Shown here piece by piece: positions 25,879-33,289 of a stretch of DNA of 64,000 nucleotides. Each line of letters opens with the position of its first letter. Position 1 is the first letter of the stretch. Source of the DNA: Hymenobacter mucosus (GTDB taxonomy: Bacteria > Bacteroidota > Bacteroidia > Cytophagales > Hymenobacteraceae); contig NZ_FZNS01000008.1 in the NCBI RefSeq assembly GCF_900188255.1, positions 62,001 to 126,000 of the forward strand, written 5' to 3'. The notes beneath the pieces are model-generated. The model had not been told where the DNA came from, did not search any database, and worked only from the letters and a program-made list of their open reading frames with translations. The position numbers and the translations under genes are program-made.

Positions 25879-26277
25879 ATGGCCGATTCCATTCAAAATG
25901 AAGCAGGTGTGCTTCGACAAAATTCTGCCGGGTATTTTCACTTAACATGGCTGCCCGGCTCTACCAACCAAACAGCGGTGCAGCAGCTTCTGGAAAAGCT
26001 TTTGCAGCAGCTGCAGCAAACCGGCTGCACACGGCTGCTTTCCGACCAGCGTCAGCTAGGTGCGTATAAGGATGAGCTAGTGAGTTGGTTAGTAGTGGAT
26101 TGGCTTCCTCGCACTGTGGCAACGCCCTACCTTCAGCGTACGGCTATTCTGCCGCCTACCCAGTTGTATGTGCGCATGCAAACCACCTATTTGTTTGAAG
26201 AAGCCTTTAGTCGCTACGGGTTGGTCAGCCGCACCTTTCAGGAGCAAGAAGACGCCATTGCCTGGCTACTAGAGTAA
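25879..26277 (+). CDS. SpoIIAA/STAS-like single-domain protein
   Basis: 132 residues from ATG at 25879 (MADSIQNEAGVLRQN); an in-frame GTG at 25843 is less likely. It shows 'GYFHLTWLPGS', a helix, then 'RLLSDQRQLGAYKDELVSWLVVDWLPRT' and 'EEAFSRYGLVSRTFQEQEDAIAWLLE', a layout like the gene at 23136 and other SpoIIAA-like proteins. Function unknown. Followed by the terminator at 26330. Confidence 0.7.
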   Translation: MADSIQNEAGVLRQNSAGYFHLTWLPGSTNQTAVQQLLEKLLQQLQQTGCTRLLSDQRQLGAYKDELVSWLVVDWLPRTVATPYLQRTAILPPTQLYVRMQTTYLFEEAFSRYGLVSRTFQEQEDAIAWLLE

Positions 26278-26329
26278 CTAGTGCCGAAACCATTCTAGCG
26301 CAGCAGTGCGCCTGCCATCATCTAAAAGT

Positions 26330-26364
26330 AAAAGCCTCGCTGCACACAGTGCAACGAGGCTTTT
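26330..26364 (+). terminator. Bidirectional terminator
   Basis: AAAAGCCTCG and CGAGGCTTTT flank a 15-nt loop; A-run and T-run on the two sides. Lies between convergent genes. Confidence 0.85.
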
Positions 26365-26392
26365 GCGTAGTAGGCACGCTAGTGCGGAAGGA

Positions 26393-28588
26393 TTACCGCC
26401 CAGCTTCCATCAGGCTGATGGCGTAGCCGCCGCCAGGGGCGCAGTACTGCGTCAGCTTGGTTTTGTTCGTGACGTTAACCTTGCGGATTTCGTAGGCCTG
26501 CGGGTTCTTCTCGTAGTGAGCATCCTTTTTGTCGGCGTAGATGGTTGCCACGTACTTCTTACTGGGGTCCAGGAAACTCAGGTTGATTTTAGAAGTGCGG
26601 CCGTTCTCATCACACGTGCTGCCCACAAACCAGTTGTTCTTGCCCTTGGCTTTACGAGCATAAGTGATGTAGTCGCCGGGCTCGGCTTCCAATACTTTTG
26701 TGTCGTCCCAATCTACAGCTACGTCCTTGATAAACTGGAAGGCTTCGAGGTGCTTGTTGTAAGTTTCGGGTAGGTCGGCGGCCATTTGCAGGGGGCTATA
26801 CATCGTTACGTACAGGGCCAGTTGTCGAGCCAGGGTGCTGTGCACGAAGGACGTATTGCTGGGGTTGTAGGCGCTGATCTTGGTTTGGAAGATGCCAGGT
26901 GTGTAGTCCATGGGGCCGCCAATGAGGCGGGTAAAGGGCAGAATGGTCGTGTGGTCGGCATTATTACCACCAAACGACTCGTACTCGGTACCGCGGGCGG
27001 CCTCGTTGCCGATTAGGTTGGGGTAGGTGCGGGCCAGGCCAGTAGGGCGCACGGCTTCGTGGCCGTTCACCATGATTTTATGCTCAGCCGCCTTGGTCAG
27101 CACGTAGTTGTAGTGGTCTACCATCCACTGGTCGTAGTGATGGTGGCCCAGCGGCACGATGTCGCCCACGTAGCCGGTTTTCACCGCGTTGTAGCCGTAC
27201 TTGTTCATGAACTGGAACGCCGTGTCCAAGTGCCGCTCGTAATTGCGTATTGAGCCGGAGGTTTCATGGTGCATAATCATCCGAACGTTCTTGCTGGCGG
27301 CGTAGCGCTGCAACTCCTGCACGTCGAAGTCGGGGTAGGGCGTCACAAAGTCGAACACATAGTCTTTGTGCTTGCCAAACCAGTCTTCCCACCCGGTGTT
27401 CCAGCCTTCCACAAGCACAGCATCAAACCCGTGTTTGGAGGCAAAGTCAATGTACTCCTTCACGTGGGCCGTGTTGGCGCCGTGGGTGCCATTGGGCTTT
27501 ACTTTGGAGTAGTCAATAGAGTCGAGCTTGATGTTTTCTTGGTTGGTGTACGACCAGGTGCTTTTACCCGTAATCATCTCCCACCAAACGCCCACGTACT
27601 TTACGGGCTTAATCCAGGATACGTCCTTGAACTTGGTAGGCTCGTTGAGGTTCAGCACCAGCTTCGATTCCAGAATATCGCCCGCCCGGTCGCTCACAAT
27701 CACGGTGCGCCAGGGCGAGTTGGCCGGCGTCTGGAGCAGTCCTTTGTCGCCCACGGCATCTGGCGTCAGGTGCGACTCCAGCACGAAGTTCTTGTCGTCC
27801 AGCTCCAAGTGCATGGCCGAGTAGTCAATCAGGGCCGCCTCGTGGATGTTGATATACAAGCCGTCTTTGCTCTTGAGCATGAGCGGGGTTTGTACTCCCG
27901 TGGCCGAGAAGGGAGTTTGAGAGGCGTTGGGCGTGGTAGCTGCCTTCATCTTCCCGCGTATCTCCGACAGGTTCGACGTGACGGTGCTGTACTCCTGGGT
28001 GTCGTAGTCGCCGGGGAGCCAGAAAGCCTTATGGTCGCCGGCCAGGGCAAACTGCGTGCGCTCCTCCTTAATGGTGAAGTAGTCGAGGCCTTTCTGCTGA
28101 GGAAACTCGTAGCGAAAGCCCAGGCCATCGTCGAACACCCGGAACCGTACCCGCATCACGCGGTTGGTTTGGGCCTGGGTGAGCGTGACGGCCAGCTCAT
28201 TGTAGTGGTTGCGGATGTTTTTAACCTCGCCCCATACCGGCTGCCACGTTTCATCGAAGGAGCGGCGCTGGGCGCTAGTTTGGGTAAAGCCGCTAGTCAG
28301 CGAGGTTGTATTTTTTAGGTCCAGGCCGAGGCGGCTGGTTTTAAGCACCGGCCGTCCTTTGTAGGTAAGGCTATAAGTAGGCACGCCGCCTTCCTGCACA
28401 TTTACGCTGAGGGTGAACTGCTTATTGGGCGACTGAATGTCCTCGGCTTGGGCTAGGCCCGCAAGCAGGGACAAGCACGCTACTAGCATGGTGCGCCCAC
28501 TCCGGCGGGCGGAGCGCGATATCCAGGAAGAAGAAACGACGGGGCGGTTTCCAGAGGAAGCCGACCGGCTGATGCGGTCAAAAAGCAT
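26393..28588 (-). CDS. Glycoside hydrolase family 97 (SusB-like alpha-glucosidase)
   Basis: 731 residues. A basic N-terminus and 'MLVACLSLLAGLAQA' form a signal peptide; translation could start at the upstream ATG or at this internal one (residue 34). An N-terminal beta-sandwich ('SPNKQFTLSVNVQEGG') precedes a catalytic barrel with 'KYVGVWWEMITGKSTW', 'DAVLVEGWNTGWEDWFG', 'MIMHHETSGSIRNYERH', 'VKTGYVGD', 'NGHEAVRPTGLARTYPN' and 'NEAARGTEYE'. The glutamates in HHETS, GHEAV and GTEYE match those of the inverting SusB subgroup. It hydrolyses alpha-glucosidic bonds in the periplasm. No susC/susD pair is adjacent. Confidence 0.95.
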   Translation of the reverse strand: MLFDRISRSASSGNRPVVSSSWISRSARRSGRTMLVACLSLLAGLAQAEDIQSPNKQFTLSVNVQEGGVPTYSLTYKGRPVLKTSRLGLDLKNTTSLTSGFTQTSAQRRSFDETWQPVWGEVKNIRNHYNELAVTLTQAQTNRVMRVRFRVFDDGLGFRYEFPQQKGLDYFTIKEERTQFALAGDHKAFWLPGDYDTQEYSTVTSNLSEIRGKMKAATTPNASQTPFSATGVQTPLMLKSKDGLYINIHEAALIDYSAMHLELDDKNFVLESHLTPDAVGDKGLLQTPANSPWRTVIVSDRAGDILESKLVLNLNEPTKFKDVSWIKPVKYVGVWWEMITGKSTWSYTNQENIKLDSIDYSKVKPNGTHGANTAHVKEYIDFASKHGFDAVLVEGWNTGWEDWFGKHKDYVFDFVTPYPDFDVQELQRYAASKNVRMIMHHETSGSIRNYERHLDTAFQFMNKYGYNAVKTGYVGDIVPLGHHHYDQWMVDHYNYVLTKAAEHKIMVNGHEAVRPTGLARTYPNLIGNEAARGTEYESFGGNNADHTTILPFTRLIGGPMDYTPGIFQTKISAYNPSNTSFVHSTLARQLALYVTMYSPLQMAADLPETYNKHLEAFQFIKDVAVDWDDTKVLEAEPGDYITYARKAKGKNNWFVGSTCDENGRTSKINLSFLDPSKKYVATIYADKKDAHYEKNPQAYEIRKVNVTNKTKLTQYCAPGGGYAISLMEAGR

Positions 28589-28851
28589 GGTGGGAAGGGG
28601 GAAAGAAGGGTTCGGCGTATCTTGACTGTGCTAGGGCAAAAGCCCAATAACATCTGTAAGGTACGCCGTCGCAAGTTGTCGCTCTTCCCGCCGGTTTGCT
28701 ACAGCGTAGTTGCCTGGTTTCCGTGCGCTATTGACTAACAGCCATTTTGTACACCTGGCTTGCACCGTATAGCGCCCGTAGTTTTTAGTAGGGTTCCCTA
28801 ATGGGTAGCCGCGCACCACAGGCCGGAACAACTACGCCATACTGAGTCTGC

Positions 28852-29376
28852 TTACATGCCTGCGGGCGGTGCCTGGGGCGTGCTGCGCAGGGCCTGCTTC
28901 ATCTCCTGCTCCTTCAGTTTTTTGCAAGTCAGCACAATCAGGGCATCATTGCTCATGGCATTTTCGTCGTAGCTCATGTGTACCTTCTGCCCGTTCCAGG
29001 CGTAGCGCTGAATGTAGGGGCTGCTCTGCACCCCTGGGCCTGCCTGAGCCTGCAAGGCCTCCAGCACAGCACGGCTGTTGTGCAGGCCGCGGGTCTTGAC
29101 GAGGATTACGGCGAGCCTGCCCTGGTAGAAGCCGTACGTCACGTCGGCTACTTCGCCCGTGCCAAATTGCTTTTGCTCGCCCTTGCGGCGGTAGTAACTC
29201 GTCTTGCCCGCTTTTTCGGCTAGGGCCAAATCCCGGTATGCAGAAGGAACTGTCTCGAAGCGAGCACCCCGAAAGCCATACGTTTCGTCTAGGGTAGTGA
29301 GGCTGGGCGTGGGCTCCTGGGCCAATACACCACCAGAAAAAGCAATCAGGGAGACGAACGTAGCAACGACTTTCAT
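28852..29376 (-). CDS. Secreted protein of unknown function
   Basis: 174 residues from ATG at 29376 (MKVVATFVSLIAFSGGVLAQ, signal peptide); a longer reading adds 21 residues without signal character. The mature part has 'YGFRGARFETVPSAYRDL', 'YYRRKGEQKQFGTGEVADVTYGFYQGRLAVI', and a C-terminal 'LIVLTCKKLKEQEM'. This resembles periplasmic proteins of Bacteroidota without known function. 28589-28851 behind it shows no gene or clear signal. Confidence 0.7.
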   Translation of the reverse strand: MKVVATFVSLIAFSGGVLAQEPTPSLTTLDETYGFRGARFETVPSAYRDLALAEKAGKTSYYRRKGEQKQFGTGEVADVTYGFYQGRLAVILVKTRGLHNSRAVLEALQAQAGPGVQSSPYIQRYAWNGQKVHMSYDENAMSNDALIVLTCKKLKEQEMKQALRSTPQAPPAGM

Positions 29377-29658
29377 ACGGATATTACGGCTATGACTTGG
29401 CTCAACGGGTATAAGTGAGTAGGTCATGAAAGAATACAATACTGCAAAGAAAGTTATAAGTCGCGTATGTGCGGCACTGCCGTAGGCGTAATCTGGTTAC
29501 TTTAGTAAGTGGTAGCCTTGCAGTAAGTAGGTGTTTAGCAGACGGCGGCGGTACTAGCTTCTGCCTGTTCGTAGCATGACACGTTGTACGTGGCCTACGT
29601 ACTTATTTTCTGGCAGAGCATGTACCTTGTTGCTCTATTCCACTTGCGCTTTTCGTTT

Positions 29659-30255
29659 ATGAGTTCCGATTCTCGCTTCTCCGCTGCTCTTGCTCAGTTT
29701 GATGCCGCTAACGCCGAAGACCCCAATCAGGAAACAGACGCCGACGGGCGGGTATGGCCAAAGGAACTCCTGTACGGCCATCGGATGAGTGACTGCCTGG
29801 CCCGCGTGGCGCCTGATGCCCCGGAGGCCGTGCAACTAGCTGCTCGCTGTCAGCACATCCGCCGCTGGACCATTCCGCGTCACGACTTTCCTATGGATCG
29901 GCCGGGCTACCACCAGTGGCGCAACACACTTAAGAAATTCCACGCCACCCTGGCCGGCGAAATCCTGACCGGAGTAGGATACGATCAAGCAACCATAAAA
30001 CGCGTGCAGGCCTTACTACAAAAGCAGCAGCTCGCCCACGACGCGGATGTGCAGCTCTTGGAAGACGTAATCTGCCTGGTATTTTTGGAGTACTACTTCC
30101 TCGACTTTGCCCAGCATCACCCAGAAGAGAAAGTTATTGACATTGTGCAGAAAACGTGGAAGAAAATGACTTCTAACGGTCATCAACTGGCCCTGCAACT
30201 GCCCCTGCCGGCCCCCGCCCACGCTTTGGTGGCCAAAGCCTTAGGGGCAGCCTAG
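29659..30255 (+). CDS. DUF4202 protein linked to nitrate/sulfite assimilation
   Basis: 198 residues from ATG at 29659 (MSSDSRFSAALAQFDAANAE); a longer reading adds 25 residues. The family pattern is clear: 'FDAANAEDPN', 'KELLYGHRMSDCLARV', 'ARCQHIRRWTIPRHDFPMDRPGYHQWR', and a late 'LEDVICLVFLEYYFLDFA'. Histidines and aspartates are spaced like an HD-domain-type metal site, which is inference. DUF4202 genes often sit beside siroheme and nitrite/sulfite reductase genes; here it is convergent with the cobA end of the nitrate operon, 4 nt between stop codons. Confidence 0.88.
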   Translation: MSSDSRFSAALAQFDAANAEDPNQETDADGRVWPKELLYGHRMSDCLARVAPDAPEAVQLAARCQHIRRWTIPRHDFPMDRPGYHQWRNTLKKFHATLAGEILTGVGYDQATIKRVQALLQKQQLAHDADVQLLEDVICLVFLEYYFLDFAQHHPEEKVIDIVQKTWKKMTSNGHQLALQLPLPAPAHALVAKALGAA

Positions 30256-30259
30256 GGTA

Positions 30260-31000
30260 CTATTCTTTGACAACGGGGTGCCCCAAAGCCACTACCTCGC
30301 CGATAACGATAAGCGCCGGATAGGTAATGCCATGTGTAGCTACTAGTTCGGGTAATTGAGCTACGGGACCCACTGCCAGTTTGCGGTGGGGGAGGGAGAG
30401 GTGCTGAACCACGGCTGCTGGCGTGTCGCCTTTGCCCATGTCGCGGTAGGTCCGGGCAATTTCTTCGGCTTTCATCAGCCCCATGTAGAGTACAACGGTA
30501 GAGTTGCTGTGCATGGCCAGCCGCAGGTCGGCGGAAAGCGAACCGTCTTTTTTAGTACCCGTCAGCAGCCAAACGCCCTCGCTGATAACGCGGTGCGTCA
30601 GCGGAATATCTTCGAAGCCCAGCGCCTGCATACTGGAAATGCCCGGTATGTAGTGGGCTGCAATGCCGTGGGAACGGGCGAATAAGACTTCCTCAAACCC
30701 CCGCCCGAAAATGAAGGGGTCGCCGCCCTTCAGGCGCACTACCCGCCCATGAGCCAAGGCCTTCTCCCGAATGAGCTCGTGAATAGTCTCCTGGGGCGTA
30801 TACTCGCCATAGGGCTTTTTACCTACGTAAATGCATTCGCAAGCTGTAGGGGCCAAGGCGAGCAACTCCTGGTTGGCTAGGTTGTCGTAGAGAATAACTG
30901 CGGCCGTTTGAAGCACTTTGTAGGCTTTGATGGTCAGCAATTCCGGGTCGCCGGGGCCGGCGCCCACTACGTATAGCTCGGGCGTTGGGGCAGGCATCAT
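30260..31000 (-). CDS. cobA: Uroporphyrinogen-III C-methyltransferase
   Basis: 246 residues. Signatures of the SAM-dependent tetrapyrrole methylases: VGAGPGDPELLT near residue 12, 'ILYDNLANQELL', 'VRLKGGDPFIFGRGFEE' and 'PGISSMQALGFEDIPLTHR', 'VLYMGL'. It makes precorrin-2 from uroporphyrinogen III. It is the last gene of the nitrate operon and 23 nt after the precorrin-2 dehydrogenase, so together they supply siroheme to nitrite reductase. Two adjacent ATGs could start it. Confidence 0.96.
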   Translation of the reverse strand: MMPAPTPELYVVGAGPGDPELLTIKAYKVLQTAAVILYDNLANQELLALAPTACECIYVGKKPYGEYTPQETIHELIREKALAHGRVVRLKGGDPFIFGRGFEEVLFARSHGIAAHYIPGISSMQALGFEDIPLTHRVISEGVWLLTGTKKDGSLSADLRLAMHSNSTVVLYMGLMKAEEIARTYRDMGKGDTPAAVVQHLSLPHRKLAVGPVAQLPELVATHGITYPALIVIGEVVALGHPVVKE

Positions 31001-31023
31001 ATGGTAGGGTCAATTACGGGCGG

Positions 31024-31725
31024 CTATCTGTTTGCTTGCGTCCTCTGCCACCGGGCGGCAGCCAGCATGCCGGTAGTGAGCAAAGCGCCCAAGGCCACCA
31101 GCCGCCAGCGCCGCGTGGCCGGTGCTTCGTAGCCGGGGGCACCGGTTAGGCCAGCCGTTACGGCATCCAGCGCCCGCACTTTGGCTGCAAAGTCGCCGGC
31201 TAACTGCTGCCGAATAGCGGGCATCTTCTGAAGCACGGCATCCAGCTCGTCGGGAAGCGCCGTTTCAAGTACGCTCCGCAAGCGCTTCGCCACCGTTGGC
31301 GACTGCCCGTTGGTAGATACTGCTACTTTGAGGGCGCCCTTTTGCACCACCGATGAAAGGTAGAAGTCGCACAATGCGGGCGTATCGGCCACATTCACCA
31401 GCAAACGCCGGGCGTGCGCAGCCTCCCGGATACGGCGGTGCAGCGCGGGGTCATCGGTAGCGGCAAATACTATATCGGCTTCGTCGAGGTAGGCATCTGT
31501 GTACTCGCCCTGATGCAATTGCACGGCCGGATGGCGGGCAGCAACCTTCTGCAATTCCGGCAGAAAAGTAATGCTCACTACACTAACGGCGGTGTTCGGG
31601 CTGTTTCGTAAAATAGCCGACAGCTTTTCCAAGCCCACGTTGCCCCCGCCCACCAAGAGTACGCGCAACTGTTCGAGCTTCAAAAAAACGGGAAAAAGCG
31701 GATTGGCAATGGGGGGGGATGACAT
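31024..31725 (-). CDS. Precorrin-2 dehydrogenase / sirohydrochlorin ferrochelatase-like (CysG N-domain)
   Basis: 233 residues. N-terminal NAD-binding Rossmann fold 'LRVLLVGGGNVGLEKLSAIL', then 'DIVFAATDDPALHRRI', 'LVNVADTPALCDFYLSSVVQKGALKVAVSTNGQSP', diagnostic of the CysG-A/Met8 family. The protein ends with an added hydrophobic segment ('LVALGALLTTGMLAAA'), suggesting a membrane-tethered form. It converts precorrin-2 to sirohydrochlorin and probably inserts iron. Between the rubredoxin-like gene (46 nt) and cobA (23 nt). Confidence 0.93.
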   Translation of the reverse strand: MSSPPIANPLFPVFLKLEQLRVLLVGGGNVGLEKLSAILRNSPNTAVSVVSITFLPELQKVAARHPAVQLHQGEYTDAYLDEADIVFAATDDPALHRRIREAAHARRLLVNVADTPALCDFYLSSVVQKGALKVAVSTNGQSPTVAKRLRSVLETALPDELDAVLQKMPAIRQQLAGDFAAKVRALDAVTAGLTGAPGYEAPATRRWRLVALGALLTTGMLAAARWQRTQANR

Positions 31726-31771
31726 GAAAACAGAACTAGTGAAATAGGTACTTCATACGTATGCCCGGCAC

Positions 31772-33283
31772 TTAGGGCGACATTATAGAAGCATCTTCTG
31801 GCAGCGCCGCCGGGTCGTGCCACTGTTCAAACTCGGTGGCCGGCGCTTCGCAGGTAGGGCAGTGGTAGGAAGGTAAGCTAGCCCACGGGGTGCCTGGGGC
31901 AATGCCCTGGCCCGCGTCGCCATAAGATTGGTCGTACACAGTCAAGCAGCGGCGGCAGCGCGGCAGCGGGGTACTCGCGGCTCCAGGCAGGGGCAGATTA
32001 TGGGAAGCGGCCGATTGCTCTGGTGCTGGTGCGGCCGTAGCATCGCGCTGGGCATAAAACTGGTGGCACAGCTCGGCAAGGTACCAGCCAAGCTGGTCGC
32101 GGCGTACTTGCTGGCGGAAGAGCACGAAGTCGCGGGAGTTAGGGTTGAAGTCGCGGGTATGCAGAATTTCGTACTGGGTACCAACGCGGGCCGCCTGCGT
32201 GCGGATGATGATGGAGCCGAAAAGACCCGTTTGGGGTTGCGTCTTAATGGCGAAGCACAGTTGGTAGGTGCGCACATCTTCCTCGTTGAGGTAGCGCACT
32301 AGCTCATGCTTGAGGGCTAGGCCGTCGGGGCAACGATCTTCCACCTGCCAGTTGAGTTCGTTGGCGGCGTGGCGTACATTGAGGCGATGGCGCTGCAACA
32401 CAGTGTCCCACTGAGCGCGGTCAGGGAGGGCAATGCCTTTTATCACCAATGATTTCCAGGGAGTGGTGCACAACTGCCCGATGCGAGTATGCAAACACAG
32501 GCGACACACATCCTGCAAAAAAGCTACGGCAAATTGCTCATTGCGCCGGTAGATTCCCAGCCACAGTTGCTGGCCGCTGCGGTTAAAGCCCTCGTAATAA
32601 GGCAGCGTGAATGTAGGCACCAGCAAAGGACTGGCCTCGGCGGTAGGAGCAAGCGGTTGGGTAGCGCTGATATGCGCGAACAACCGAGCTCCGGCCGTTG
32701 CGGGGGCGCCATCGTAGTCTATGGCAGTGCTTAGCAGTGCCTGCTCGATGGCTGCACTCAGGATGGGAACGTCCTCGGAGTAAACCAGCTGAGGCCATGT
32801 ATACAGGCCGCCCGCACGTGGAAACCGCACGTACAGGTGCCAATGGTTGCTAGTTTCGGCGGCAATGAAGTTGAGGTGGCCCGTGAAAAATGGCACGAAC
32901 GTTTGTCGGCTATCAACCAGGTTGATTTTTAACTGGGGCTGGTAGTCAAATAGGTCTAGAATGTCCTTATACACGCCTTCGCGTAGCCACGTAGCGTTGT
33001 AGAACACGTCCTCGCCCACGTACGAGCTCATGATGTTGGGATGCGCCTCCTTGTAAGGCTCGCCGGGCACGCCCACGGCCGCAAGTGCTTGCAGCAAGGT
33101 CCAGCGGCGGCTTGGCTCCACCGCCAACAGGAGTTGTTGCCGATGGCCGAACTGCACATGGTCAATGCCGGCCGCCTCGGCAGCAGTCAGCACGGCCAGT
33201 AGGTCGCCGGCGGGCACAATGCCGCCCGGTAAGTTTACAGCGACGATGGAGAGGGGGGAGGCAGCAGTCATTGGTAGGGGCAA
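31772..33283 (-). CDS. Rubredoxin-tailed nitrite/sulfite-reductase-like protein
   Basis: 503 residues. The N-terminal 440 residues look like a ferredoxin-sulfite/nitrite reductase half-fold ('VAVNLPGGIVPAGDLLAVL', 'AEAAGIDHVQFGHRQQLLL', 'LCTTPWKSLVIKGI') but the paired CxxxxxC / CxxxC siroheme-cluster motif is absent. The C-terminus is a rubredoxin: CRRC near residue 435 and CPTC near 470, spaced with 'YDQSYGDAGQGIAPGTPWASLP'. It probably passes electrons to the reductases of this operon; it starts 7 nt after the nitrate-reductase fusion. Role inferred from domain and context. Confidence 0.82.
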   Translation of the reverse strand: MPLPMTAASPLSIVAVNLPGGIVPAGDLLAVLTAAEAAGIDHVQFGHRQQLLLAVEPSRRWTLLQALAAVGVPGEPYKEAHPNIMSSYVGEDVFYNATWLREGVYKDILDLFDYQPQLKINLVDSRQTFVPFFTGHLNFIAAETSNHWHLYVRFPRAGGLYTWPQLVYSEDVPILSAAIEQALLSTAIDYDGAPATAGARLFAHISATQPLAPTAEASPLLVPTFTLPYYEGFNRSGQQLWLGIYRRNEQFAVAFLQDVCRLCLHTRIGQLCTTPWKSLVIKGIALPDRAQWDTVLQRHRLNVRHAANELNWQVEDRCPDGLALKHELVRYLNEEDVRTYQLCFAIKTQPQTGLFGSIIIRTQAARVGTQYEILHTRDFNPNSRDFVLFRQQVRRDQLGWYLAELCHQFYAQRDATAAPAPEQSAASHNLPLPGAASTPLPRCRRCLTVYDQSYGDAGQGIAPGTPWASLPSYHCPTCEAPATEFEQWHDPAALPEDASIMSP

Positions 33284-33289
33284 GGGTAG

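Noticed and set aside
27266..28318. 350-residue open frame on the plus strand.
   Set aside because: Antisense to the well-supported GH97 gene; composition is typical of a GC-rich shadow frame.
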